From contig PDSJ01000012.1 of the NCBI GenBank assembly GCA_002748425.1, positions 144,064 through 208,063 of the forward strand: a stretch of DNA of 64,000 nucleotides. The letters run 5' to 3'. The translations under genes and the position numbers were made by a program. Origin of the DNA: a candidate division KSB3 bacterium (GTDB lineage Bacteria > Moduliflexota > Moduliflexia > Moduliflexales > Moduliflexaceae). Below, piece after piece: positions 8,457-17,574 of the stretch. The notes beneath the pieces were generated by a model. It made no database searches. It saw only the letters and a list, made by a program, of their open reading frames with translations, and was not told the origin of the DNA. Within the stretch, counting starts at the first letter, position 1; every line of letters starts with the position of its first letter.

Positions 8457-11400
8457 TTATTTCCCAATGGTATAGAACAGGGTTCCTGTTCGGCCACTGT
8501 ACGCGAAATCATTATCTTCGGCGACAATTTTTGCCAGCCCGCCTCTCGAACACCCGAACGCGGACAGCGTCACGCTATAAGGAGCCTCTGACAGAGCTGT
8601 ATGCCCCTGGAAAGCTCCGGCTGATCCATAGCAGAAGATGTGGACCCGTCCGGCCTTGATCCCGTCCCAGCGTCCGACACTCGGAGAGGGAGCGGTTGAA
8701 ACATTCCAAAAGGCAGATTTTTCACTTGAAAAATTCCAGAAGCTGTCTTTCATGCTCTCAGGATAACCAAAACTCAGGTAACGGGAGCTGACTCCGATTC
8801 TGAGAGCACTGTTCAGGGGCAGCGCAGTGCCAGGCGGATAGGAGGTGATGGGACTGCTAAGCCCGGCTGCATCGCTCCCGTCGGCATTGACCACCCGAAT
8901 ATCGATCGGCTTGACAGTATTCCACTGCAGCGCAGCAACTCCAAAAGGCCGGTCAGTGTACACCTGCGCAACTCCCGGGACGTTATTCGTCGAAGCGATT
9001 CCCCGATTCGTGTCGCCGGTGCTGTTATACACGCCGTTACTCGCTCCAAACACGCTTTGACCCAATGTGAGGTTCCCTGCAGGAGACGTGCTGGTATACG
9101 AGCCGAATGGCACCTGTTCTGTTGCCCAGGGAATCCAGTTTCCGCTGATATTGCTGTAGCTTGCCGGTATCTGGATAAATTGCATGACCCGCATATTTAA
9201 GCGATCACGTGTGCTCGTTGAATTCATGGGCTGGGCGGAAGTGTTATTCCTAGCATAATCACTGACATAGACCATATAATTATTCAGGAACTGTGTACCC
9301 TCTCCAAATGGACTGGTATAGAGGAAAAATCCGCTGTAGCCTGTCGCAACATCCTGGGGATCCAGAAAGCCCGGTGTGGTTCCGCTGGCTTTCAGGGGCA
9401 CACCCAGGTTGCCCGCCTGGTGCAGATTACTGACAAATGCGGAACCATCATAGCCGTAGCCGGCCTTTGCCGACACAGTGATCGTGCTGCCTGATGCAGC
9501 AGCAGCATCGCCGATCAGATATTTCATGAGGCGGTAATTCTTTGAGTCAACCACATAGAGGTACGACGAATTGTTCTTAAAACGAGCGATATCAATCCCT
9601 TTTGGATAGCGGAAATTGTATGGGCCGGGAGGGGTGACGCTCATCGTTGTCTGAAGCGGATACGTCCCCCAGCCTCCAACATATTCGAAATCGAATTGCT
9701 TAGCGTCGATTGCCTGACTCGAGACACCGCTCAGATCGCGGAAGACCTGAATACGATGATTATAGGTGTCTGCGACAAAGAGATACACGTCCTTGCTGTC
9801 AGGATCCTGATCCACGGCAATGCCGTGAGGATAGAAAAATTCCCCTTTGCCGGCCGTGATATTCACGAATGAATTTCCCGGAAGGGTGGTATAGGACCGC
9901 CAGTCAGCCGGACGGCCCTGTCCAAAACCGCTGGCTGGCCGGACCGCAAGCTCATTGCTTCTATACGCTGTTGATGAGCTGTCGTTCGGCGCTTTGACCG
10001 GCACAGGGCGGAGGGGGAAGGTTGCTCCGACATCACCAGCCGATGCGGTTGCATTCATAAACACCTGAATACGGGAATTCATGGTATCTGCCACGAAAAT
10101 ATAGACTGGCCCGCCGTTTTGATCGTCAAAGTAGTCGCGATAGACATCAATGTCACGCGGATTTTTAAAACGTACATAGTCAGCGTTAGTGAAAGTCGTA
10201 TTGGTCTGAAAGCCGTAGCCTATCCTGCGCTGCGCCAGGTTGACTGCCGTGTACGTCGGATAGCCCGGATACGATTGCGGCGGAATCAAATCCAGATACG
10301 CACTGATATTGGCCCAGCGACTTTCGATCACTTTTCGGCGCCTGGCAGGGGAGAGCACGGCCAGTTCATTGGTGATCTGCTCGAAGCCAGCCAGGGGAAT
10401 GCTGTCCGTAGTTCTGGCTGTCGTACCGTCGGTGGTTCTGGGCGTCCATTCTTTGGACAGTTCGACAAACCATCCGCCGAGCTTCGGCTGCATGTCGATC
10501 GTCATGTAGCAGTAGCGGCTGTTGCAATTTTGGGCGCACGACACCGGAACCTTGGGGAAATTCACATGAACGTATGGACGGCACTGGGTTCTTTTGGGCT
10601 CGCATCCGCCAACAGAAGAGAGAGTATAGGCCGGACTTAAGCTGTTTGCCGAACTGCTTTTGATACAGCTGCTCGGCAGAGAAGAAGGCTGGTTATTGAG
10701 TGTGAACGAGAGCTCGGCATCATCATTCGTTTTGAACGCTCTCAAGAGCATTGAGACATCGATCGGGTTTCCAGCCTTCACGGTTCTGGCGGGAATTGGA
10801 TACTGGTAGCGTAGCACAGGAGGGCTTGAGACCGGCACGCTGGGGTTCTGATGTCTGGCGTACATGGCAAATTTTATGTCAGCCTGTCCGTCACGATCCG
10901 CGTCATAGTAGCGTAACGGGCATTGTCCGTTATAGGCATCAAGCGATTGCGTATAATCAACCACATACCAGTAATTCGGGTCGCAGCTCGGGCAATTCGC
11001 TTCAGGTTTGCTCGCAGTGGGACTGATCGCTCCACCAAAGCCTGGATTCGTGGATTCATCCTGATAATAGCCTTTGGTGTCTTTGTTGTAACTCGCATCC
11101 CAATAGGGATCTCCAGGCAGGGTATCGTTCGTTTTGACAAATTTGTAACGGCGAACATTGTGATTTGCCGGATCAACGACATACACCCATTCCAGATGAT
11201 CGCGCATGCCGATCGCTTTGAGTTCCCTATGACTGCCGTAAGCAAGTGGAATTGCTGTTGTGGCGGGGATGTAATTGGCGACTGCGGCCACGCTGCGGTT
11301 CATGTAGTCATTGACGCTGGGGCTCTGCCCTCTGATGCCGGTCGTCCAGTTGCGCATCATGATGTTCGGCATCTCCAGCTCTCCTCCCAGGGCAGTATGG

Positions 11401-12479
11401 ATTGGAAAGAGGTTGGAATCCATCAGGATGATTTTATTAAAATTATCTGTATCAGGATCATCGTAATCATCGACAGGAGAAGGCGTGCTTTTCCCTGATG
11501 AGAGGTTGCTGTCGTAAAAATTGTGCAGCCAGTCATTCGCCGCTGTCATAAAAAAGGTCGGCGTTCGAAAGCCTTCACCGGAGATCGGAGCGCGTTTCAG
11601 CGCTTTTACGTGAAGAGTGATCGGAGGAGCTTTTGGATGGCTGAACGTCACTGTCCCTGTTGTGCCCGTAAAACTTGGCGCACCCTTCAGCGTAACCTGG
11701 CCGTGGCCCTCTGCGTTGAGCACTACACTGGTGGAACTGGCACTGACGCTTCCCAATAAGCTGCTTGAGAGCGCGACAGCAATCGTACCCGGCGGTAACA
11801 ACGTAATATCGACAGGGAGGCTCTCGTCTTCATACACAATTATCGAGTCGCCGTCATGATATCTGATCCCGTGAATCCCCACCTGAATAACAGGAGCGCA
11901 GATTTCGACATCGTCAATCAGGTAGGCGTCATTTCCTCTAAGATTCGGCCCCTGAAATTCCAGGAGGAAAGTTGTTCCTCCTGATGAAATGGCCGCAGGA
12001 CAGCTTGCAAAGCCCCATTGCCCTGCTGCAGCACTGAATAAAGGGGCGGGTGTCCCGCTAAAACCATTATGAGCGACTGAACAAATCTCGCTTCCATTGA
12101 CGAAAACGTTCACAGCTTCATCTGTGCTGTCCACTGAAGAGGGATTAAACCAGAACTGAATGATCACATTTTGCGCATTGATGCTGTTACTGACGAGTCT
12201 TTGAGAGATCGGATTCGACTCATCCATTTTAAGGGAGTGGCCCCCGGTCCCGTGAGGATTGCCTGAGCCCGATATGCTGCTGTTGCCGCTGGACCAGCCG
12301 ACGTTACCCCATGTGAAAGGGTTACAGCCCGCATGGCCGCATTCAAAGTCATCCTGAGCCAGCGTTATTCCTGAGCATTCCGCCCAGGCAGGTCTGCTGA
12401 GCGCGCTCGTGAGCGCAGCCATCAGGAGTAGCGCCCAGATGTATTTCGAGAAGCTGTGGTGCAGTGTTAGGCCTTTCAT
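8457..12479 (-). CDS. Very large secreted NHL-repeat protein
   Basis: 1340 residues with a Sec signal peptide (residues ~8-33, ending SRPAWA before ECSG). The first ~180 residues look like a beta-sandwich, possibly carbohydrate-binding, and an Ig-like stretch follows. From about residue 750 on there are NHL-type propeller repeats, recognisable as GIAVDQ...VYLFVADTYNHRIQVF, PRDIDVYRD...YIFVADTMNSRIQVF and KGIDIARF...YLYVVDSKNYRLMKY. The start at 12479 has GGGAGGAATC 6 nt upstream. It is the promoter-proximal gene of the pilin operon, so it is probably exported together with, or displayed by, the pilus-like apparatus. Specific function unknown. Confidence 0.78.
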   Translation of the reverse strand: MKGLTLHHSFSKYIWALLLMAALTSALSRPAWAECSGITLAQDDFECGHAGCNPFTWGNVGWSSGNSSISGSGNPHGTGGHSLKMDESNPISQRLVSNSINAQNVIIQFWFNPSSVDSTDEAVNVFVNGSEICSVAHNGFSGTPAPLFSAAAGQWGFASCPAAISSGGTTFLLEFQGPNLRGNDAYLIDDVEICAPVIQVGIHGIRYHDGDSIIVYEDESLPVDITLLPPGTIAVALSSSLLGSVSASSTSVVLNAEGHGQVTLKGAPSFTGTTGTVTFSHPKAPPITLHVKALKRAPISGEGFRTPTFFMTAANDWLHNFYDSNLSSGKSTPSPVDDYDDPDTDNFNKIILMDSNLFPIHTALGGELEMPNIMMRNWTTGIRGQSPSVNDYMNRSVAAVANYIPATTAIPLAYGSHRELKAIGMRDHLEWVYVVDPANHNVRRYKFVKTNDTLPGDPYWDASYNKDTKGYYQDESTNPGFGGAISPTASKPEANCPSCDPNYWYVVDYTQSLDAYNGQCPLRYYDADRDGQADIKFAMYARHQNPSVPVSSPPVLRYQYPIPARTVKAGNPIDVSMLLRAFKTNDDAELSFTLNNQPSSLPSSCIKSSSANSLSPAYTLSSVGGCEPKRTQCRPYVHVNFPKVPVSCAQNCNSRYCYMTIDMQPKLGGWFVELSKEWTPRTTDGTTARTTDSIPLAGFEQITNELAVLSPARRRKVIESRWANISAYLDLIPPQSYPGYPTYTAVNLAQRRIGYGFQTNTTFTNADYVRFKNPRDIDVYRDYFDDQNGGPVYIFVADTMNSRIQVFMNATASAGDVGATFPLRPVPVKAPNDSSSTAYRSNELAVRPASGFGQGRPADWRSYTTLPGNSFVNITAGKGEFFYPHGIAVDQDPDSKDVYLFVADTYNHRIQVFRDLSGVSSQAIDAKQFDFEYVGGWGTYPLQTTMSVTPPGPYNFRYPKGIDIARFKNNSSYLYVVDSKNYRLMKYLIGDAAAASGSTITVSAKAGYGYDGSAFVSNLHQAGNLGVPLKASGTTPGFLDPQDVATGYSGFFLYTSPFGEGTQFLNNYMVYVSDYARNNTSAQPMNSTSTRDRLNMRVMQFIQIPASYSNISGNWIPWATEQVPFGSYTSTSPAGNLTLGQSVFGASNGVYNSTGDTNRGIASTNNVPGVAQVYTDRPFGVAALQWNTVKPIDIRVVNADGSDAAGLSSPITSYPPGTALPLNSALRIGVSSRYLSFGYPESMKDSFWNFSSEKSAFWNVSTAPSPSVGRWDGIKAGRVHIFCYGSAGAFQGHTALSEAPYSVTLSAFGCSRGGLAKIVAEDNDFAYSGRTGTLFYTIGK

Positions 12480-12505
12480 AAAACTGATTCCTCCCTCGTT
12501 CCATA

Positions 12506-12534
12506 TAAATATCATTATTGCCGCTGCGCGTCAA
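12506..12534 (-). promoter_or_regulatory. Probable sigma-70 promoter of the pilin operon
   Basis: On the minus strand TTGACG, a 17-nt spacer and TATTTA, ending about 27 nt before the ATG of the NHL-repeat gene and leaving a short leader that holds the ribosome site. No other good match is seen in this divergent intergenic region. Confidence 0.5.
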
Positions 12535-12678
12535 TTGTAATCTACAGAAACATGCAAATTTGGGACCACTTTTCTGTTCTGCGTGGCGCGTTTGTTTCCG
12601 AATAAAACTTCCTTGACAGGCTCCTGCCTCCTGGAGACGCTTGACGTGCAAGATGTCTGGACTCGCTTTATCAGGGAT

Positions 12679-14781
12679 ATGCAGGAGATGAAAAAACGCG
12701 ATTGGCATGATGTGCTGGTGTTTGTGTATGGCCTGTTTACCGCAGGTGTCGCTTTGTCGATCTATGTGAAGACCTTGGCGCCGACTGTATCATTTTTCGA
12801 CAGCGGTGAATTGATCTCGGCAGCGTATTGCTTTGGGGTGGCGCATCCTCCAGGCTATCCGCTCTATGTGGCGTTGGGCCGCTTGTTCGGCATGCTGCCG
12901 TATGGCACATTCGCATTCCGCATCAATATGATGTCGGCGCTTTTTGCTGCTCTGGCTGTGCTGACGGTGTACGGGATTACATATATCTTACTCGGGGATG
13001 TTCAGCAGGGCTGCCAAAATTCGTCATGCTCTCATGCAGGCAAGTCGTCTCCAAACTCAGAATTGATGCTGAGGCCCATATTTGCGATGATTGCGGCCCT
13101 GTCGTTTGCGTTCTCCCTCACGCACTGGCAGCAGGCCCTTATCGCTGAGGTCTATTCGCTGAACGCGTGTTTCTGCGGCCTGATCGTCTGGCTGCTGCTG
13201 TTGTGGTATCGGGGCAGTCGTCCTTTGGCGTGCTCAGCAGAACACAGGGCAGGACAACGCGGCACACAGGATCGTGTCTTATCTCTGATCGCATTTCTTT
13301 TCGGCTTGGGCTTTGGCAATCACCAGACGATTTCACTGCTGGCGATTGCCGCGGGCTTTTTGGTGACAGTCGGCCGGACGCGCATTCTTTTACAGCCCAG
13401 GACGCTGCTGAAAATTGTGATCAGCCTCATGCTGGGCCTGTCGATTTATGGGCTTGCCCCCTTAGGGGCAGCGCAGAATCCGGCGGTTAACTGGGGCAAT
13501 CCCGTGAGCTGGCGACAATTCACATGGCTGATCACACGCGAAGCGTATGATAGTGCTCCCAGCGGCTATGCCCTTTCAGCTCTGAAACATGAGTTCTTTG
13601 ATGAAGAGGCTGGAGAGCGTCTTTTCCCGGACGGCACAGAGGGTGGAGACGTCCGCCTGGTAAAAAAGCACGGGGCGGCTCGTTATTATCATGTGCTGAA
13701 ACATTCTCTCCTCTGGAAGCAGCTTCAGAGCTTCGACCCTCTCGAAGAATTCGGCGTTTTCGGGACAGTGCTGGCCTTGATGGGCCTGGCCTGGGGCGTG
13801 TGGCGGGACTGGAGAACGGGGAGCTGCCTGCTGATCGCTGTCACTTCCCTGGTGCTGATTATTGTGGCGATCGGCGATCCGCCTGAAGAGAACATCTTCC
13901 TGCTAAAAGAATTTCACAGCCCTGCCTATTTATTGACCGCAGTCTGGATCGGGCTTGGCATGATGGCTTCTGCAAAGGCGGTTTTGTGGCTTGCTCCATG
14001 GCGGGCATGTCGGGAAGTGGTGGTGCTTGTCTGCGCACTGTATTTCATGCTGCCGGTTGGATCGCGTTTTTTGCGTACCCTTCCAAAGGTCGATCGTCAT
14101 CGGAATTATGTGGCCTATGATTATGCCGCGAACATCATGACATCGCTGCAACGGAACGCGATTCTCTTCACCTGGGGAGACAGCGGAGCGTTTCCTCTCT
14201 GGTATCTGCAGATTGTGGAAGAGCAGCGTCCGGATGTGACACTGGTTCATGTGCCCCATCTGACATCTCCCTGGTATCTCGATCAACTGCCGCCGGATCT
14301 GTTCGAGTCACCTGCGCCTGCTGAGACCTATGACAAAGACCTGCTGGCAGTCCTGGAGGACATCGTGCGCAAGAATCTCGACACGCGGCCGGTGTATTTC
14401 GATTTCTCCAGTGCGCACTCGCTGAAGCTGCCCTATTGGCTGCTTCCGAACGGCATCACGTATAAAGTCAGACGGCCGGGTGATGTGCTTGATGAAACGG
14501 TTTGGGAACGCTACCGATTCCGAGGCATCCTGGAGGATACAGCAATTGCCCGCGATTCTGATATCGATCGCAGCTTTCTGATGTATGGTTCGGCGCGGAT
14601 GGAGCTGGGGAATTATTATCTTGAGCGCGGCGAACTTGAACGAGCATCAGAGCAATTTAATCTGGCGGTGCAGCTTGCGCCTGAGTTGGGCGGGAGAATT
14701 ATCCGCTCCCTGAAATTCCGCGATAAATTCGGCGGAGAACGGATCGTTGCTGTGCCGCACAACCCGAAAGATGCGCAATAA
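12679..14781 (+). CDS. DUF2723 membrane protein (GT-C glycosyltransferase-like) with C-terminal TPR
   Basis: 700 residues. The N-terminal part has the DUF2723 hallmark APTVSFFDSGELISAAYCFG followed by AHPPGYPLY, where the Asp-Ser-Gly-Glu and His-Pro-Pro-Gly-Tyr motifs sit in the first periplasmic loop as in protein O-mannosyltransferase-like GT-C enzymes. About ten membrane segments follow, then a soluble domain (residues ~480-640) and a short TPR-like end (YLERGELERASEQFNLAVQL). Start uncertain: ATG at 12679 or 12688, or GTG at 12583; I favour 12679. Predicted to transfer sugars from a polyprenyl-linked donor to exported proteins or lipids, which is family-based inference. Confidence 0.8.
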   Translation: MQEMKKRDWHDVLVFVYGLFTAGVALSIYVKTLAPTVSFFDSGELISAAYCFGVAHPPGYPLYVALGRLFGMLPYGTFAFRINMMSALFAALAVLTVYGITYILLGDVQQGCQNSSCSHAGKSSPNSELMLRPIFAMIAALSFAFSLTHWQQALIAEVYSLNACFCGLIVWLLLLWYRGSRPLACSAEHRAGQRGTQDRVLSLIAFLFGLGFGNHQTISLLAIAAGFLVTVGRTRILLQPRTLLKIVISLMLGLSIYGLAPLGAAQNPAVNWGNPVSWRQFTWLITREAYDSAPSGYALSALKHEFFDEEAGERLFPDGTEGGDVRLVKKHGAARYYHVLKHSLLWKQLQSFDPLEEFGVFGTVLALMGLAWGVWRDWRTGSCLLIAVTSLVLIIVAIGDPPEENIFLLKEFHSPAYLLTAVWIGLGMMASAKAVLWLAPWRACREVVVLVCALYFMLPVGSRFLRTLPKVDRHRNYVAYDYAANIMTSLQRNAILFTWGDSGAFPLWYLQIVEEQRPDVTLVHVPHLTSPWYLDQLPPDLFESPAPAETYDKDLLAVLEDIVRKNLDTRPVYFDFSSAHSLKLPYWLLPNGITYKVRRPGDVLDETVWERYRFRGILEDTAIARDSDIDRSFLMYGSARMELGNYYLERGELERASEQFNLAVQLAPELGGRIIRSLKFRDKFGGERIVAVPHNPKDAQ

Positions 14782-14949
14782 TTTTCATAGGGTCTGCAAT
14801 GGCATTCATAGTACTTGTGCCAGTTGAGAACAGATCGCGGGAAAGATGAAATTGTTTTCAGCCTGCTGCGCTGATGGTCCTGACTGCGTCCAGACCCCTT
14901 TTCAGCATCCACGCCTTTCAAGAAAATTTATCAAAACGTCACTCAATGC

Positions 14950-14978
14950 TTGACTATTTCAGCGGGGATTAATATGAG
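14950..14978 (+). promoter_or_regulatory. Probable promoter of the methylase-fusion gene
   Basis: TTGACT, 17-nt spacer, TATGAG, about 85 nt before the ATG at 15064. The 282-nt gap before that gene shows no other feature. Confidence 0.45.
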
Positions 14979-15063
14979 CTCTTTTTCAAACAAATTTGGA
15001 TAAGATTCACACGAACAGAGAGAATTGTTCGGTGGGATAATTCGTGGAAGGAGACAGCGTGTT

Positions 15064-17304
15064 ATGCTAAAGAAAAGTCAGCAGAGTTCGGGGCCGTCGT
15101 ATAGTTTACTCGCCCTACTGAAGCGAATGCTTTTTCTGCACGAAACGGCTGATATTAAAGAACTCGTGGAAGAAGTCCACGAGCATATGCTGAAAGATCT
15201 GTCGGAAGCCCAATTACAGGAGCGCTATGTCGAGCCAATCTTACGGGGAAATCCGAGTTTTCGACAGGCAGAGAAGGGTGCATCGGTCTGGAAATTGACA
15301 GAGGGCAATAAAGTGAACGATTCGGTCTATGAGGTGTTTCGGAAATACCGGGCTCCTCTGAGCGAACGGCAAGTACTGAACCGTCTGGCAAAAGTCGAAC
15401 ACATGGCGGGAAAGATCACGCTCACACTTGATCTGAAAAATGATGCCCGTTTTTCCGACCTTGAAGGCGGAAAATACTGGATTCTGAATGAATGGGTTGT
15501 TGTCAATGAATACGCTCGATCGATTTTACTCAAAATCAAATCCGGCCTGAGTGAAAAAGACCTTTTGGCCCGCATTGTTCATGAATTTCACGTGGATGAA
15601 GAACTCGCGGTGTTTATTCCCAAACTGGACCTGCGCTTTGTGAAAAAAGAAGGAAAATGGACGTTGAAACGTTTCATCGAGCAGAAAACAAAACTGCGGC
15701 CTTCTCGTATCGAACGCTTGTATCAGTATTTATTGAAAATCGAACGCGCGCTGAGCTCTGAAGAATTGACTTCCTCTGTGCTGAATATGCCGGCGAGTTC
15801 GACTGATGTCGATGAGAAATTGATGTCGGATCCGCGTTTTGTCAGGGAAGAAGGGCTCTGGGGACTTCGGCTGTGGTCGGAAAAACCGCAAGAGCTTCTG
15901 GACGCTGAGGAAGCTCTTGGGATCAGCAGCAGGCTGTCGAAGGAAGAAGACAGACTGGCTGAACCGAATGTGGATTTTTCTTTTGACGATGCCCTTGCAG
16001 AGGCAGTTGCTGAACATGAAGCGGAGACTCTTAGAGAGCCTGAAGACCTTGAGTCGCCTGTGGCTGCACTGTCTGAAGCCGCGCCGCCTGAAGATGAATA
16101 TGCCTCGGAAAGTGAAGACATTGAGGAGCAGGCTGAAGAATCCGAGATGATTGAGGACGATTTACGCTCAAAGGTGATCGATTTTCTCCAGGATGCCTTC
16201 CAGCTTGAGGGAGTGACCTACGATGCGGATCTCGTCAATCAATTTGTGCACTCGGAAGAGCGGGAAGAGATCTTTTCCCGTTTCATTCACGACCACTATC
16301 TCAATCCGGCCAAAGGCAGAAGCGTGACCAACATCAGCACGATAAAGTTTATGGGACATCTGGCCGAGCCGACGTTGAATGATAAAATTCTGGATCCCTG
16401 CTGTGGAACTGGAGCCTCGTTACTGCAGATTCTGGAAACGTTTGACGAGCAGCTGCAGGAAGCGGAATGGACGGAACGGGATTGTACCCTGCGCTACGAA
16501 TTGCGAAACGGGCAATTTTATTTTGTCCAGTTGACTGACGAAGAACGTGAGTTTTTTGACGTTCCTCTGGAGGATGAAGTCGCCCGATGGATGCCGATTC
16601 TCCGCTTTTGCAGGCAGCGTCAGTTGACTGGCGTTGATATCGATCGTTTTGCGCATCGCAGCAGCGCCTTGGCCGTTGCGATCCAGGGCTTTCCGGAAGT
16701 GGTCCTGCATCAGGAAAACGCCTTGACGAGCAATAAGCTTGGGAGTAGTGCCTATGATATTGTGCTTGGCGATCCGCCTGTGCATGGCGATAGTCCGATC
16801 AGTTTTTTGCGCCGGGCGCTGCTATTAGCCAAACCCGGAGGCAAGATTCTGTTGCTCTTGCCAGATGACATGTTCGAGTACGGGCGTATCAAAAATACGA
16901 CGCTGCGGAATCAACTTGTCAGCCAAACGATTGTGAAAGCGGTCATTCGGATGCCTGAAGCCGAAGATGGCTCCCGCCAGACGCTGTTGTACTGTTTGCG
17001 CAAACATCATGATGCTGAGCAGGAATCAGACGTCTTTATCGGGGAAATTGACGGGTTCGACGGACTGGCAGCGCTTGTTGAAGTGCTTGAAGCGCCGGAA
17101 TTGTCCATGACGGTGACGGATGAGGTGATCGATGGACGCGTTGTTAACTATATTCTCTCATCTTATCAGCGCAGCGCCTATAATCTGCTGCTGGAAGGCT
17201 TGCGAAGCGGCGTTCTTTCGGGAAAAGTCTGTCACGTCAACGAGTGGAATCAGGGACGTCGGCTTCCCGAGGTCGAGAATGAAAACGAATACGTCTTGTC
17301 TTAA
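15064..17304 (+). CDS. Repeated winged-helix (HARE-like) protein fused to N6-adenine methylase domain
   Basis: 746 residues. The first ~280 residues contain four similar modules, each ending in a wing with Phe, Glu-Gly and Trp-x-Leu: FRQAEKGASVWKL, FSDLEGGKYWIL, FVKKEGKWTL, FVREEGLWGL. This is the look of HARE-HTH/RpoE-type winged helices. A very acidic linker (residues ~285-375) follows, then an HsdM-like methyltransferase domain with motif I DPCCGTGA (444-451) and motif IV DPPV (570-573), where type I methylases have NPPF. No specificity or nuclease subunit is adjacent. The start at 15064 has AAGGAGA. It may be an orphan methylase or a DNA/RNA-binding relic; activity is uncertain because the aromatic residue of motif IV is absent. 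Confidence 0.7.
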   Translation: MLKKSQQSSGPSYSLLALLKRMLFLHETADIKELVEEVHEHMLKDLSEAQLQERYVEPILRGNPSFRQAEKGASVWKLTEGNKVNDSVYEVFRKYRAPLSERQVLNRLAKVEHMAGKITLTLDLKNDARFSDLEGGKYWILNEWVVVNEYARSILLKIKSGLSEKDLLARIVHEFHVDEELAVFIPKLDLRFVKKEGKWTLKRFIEQKTKLRPSRIERLYQYLLKIERALSSEELTSSVLNMPASSTDVDEKLMSDPRFVREEGLWGLRLWSEKPQELLDAEEALGISSRLSKEEDRLAEPNVDFSFDDALAEAVAEHEAETLREPEDLESPVAALSEAAPPEDEYASESEDIEEQAEESEMIEDDLRSKVIDFLQDAFQLEGVTYDADLVNQFVHSEEREEIFSRFIHDHYLNPAKGRSVTNISTIKFMGHLAEPTLNDKILDPCCGTGASLLQILETFDEQLQEAEWTERDCTLRYELRNGQFYFVQLTDEEREFFDVPLEDEVARWMPILRFCRQRQLTGVDIDRFAHRSSALAVAIQGFPEVVLHQENALTSNKLGSSAYDIVLGDPPVHGDSPISFLRRALLLAKPGGKILLLLPDDMFEYGRIKNTTLRNQLVSQTIVKAVIRMPEAEDGSRQTLLYCLRKHHDAEQESDVFIGEIDGFDGLAALVEVLEAPELSMTVTDEVIDGRVVNYILSSYQRSAYNLLLEGLRSGVLSGKVCHVNEWNQGRRLPEVENENEYVLS

Positions 17305-17314
17305 CGGTCACAAG

Positions 17315-17347
17315 CTATACGCCCTCTGCGGCGTATAGGTCTTTTTT
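17315..17347 (+). terminator. Intrinsic terminator after the methylase fusion
   Basis: Perfect nine-base-pair stem CTATACGCC / GGCGTATAG with a six-base loop followed by six T residues, 11 bp past the stop codon. Confidence 0.92.
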
Positions 17348-17574
17348 ATCGTGTTGTGTGTTCCTGAAGGGCAGCGACATCTCCAACTGGGCAGTTGCCC
17401 ATTCGGGACACGATCACACACAATCGCAGTTCAGCATTTGATATTCCCCGCGCTCCTGAGATCTCTCCCCGGCTTGCCGGCTCCCTGCTGTCCGACTGTC
17501 GACCGCATGAGGAACTGGGTTCTCCGTCTGTCAGAAGATGGGCATTTTAAAGAAGATTCAATGGGGGCATCGTA

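Noticed and set aside
10119..10640. 173-codon plus-strand ORF opposite the NHL-repeat gene
   Set aside because: Antisense shadow, no recognisable motif; the NHL repeats on the other strand are clear.
15064..17304. Type I restriction-modification or BREX-like defence locus
   Set aside because: No specificity, nuclease, helicase or other defence gene is adjacent; only a lone methylase-like fusion.
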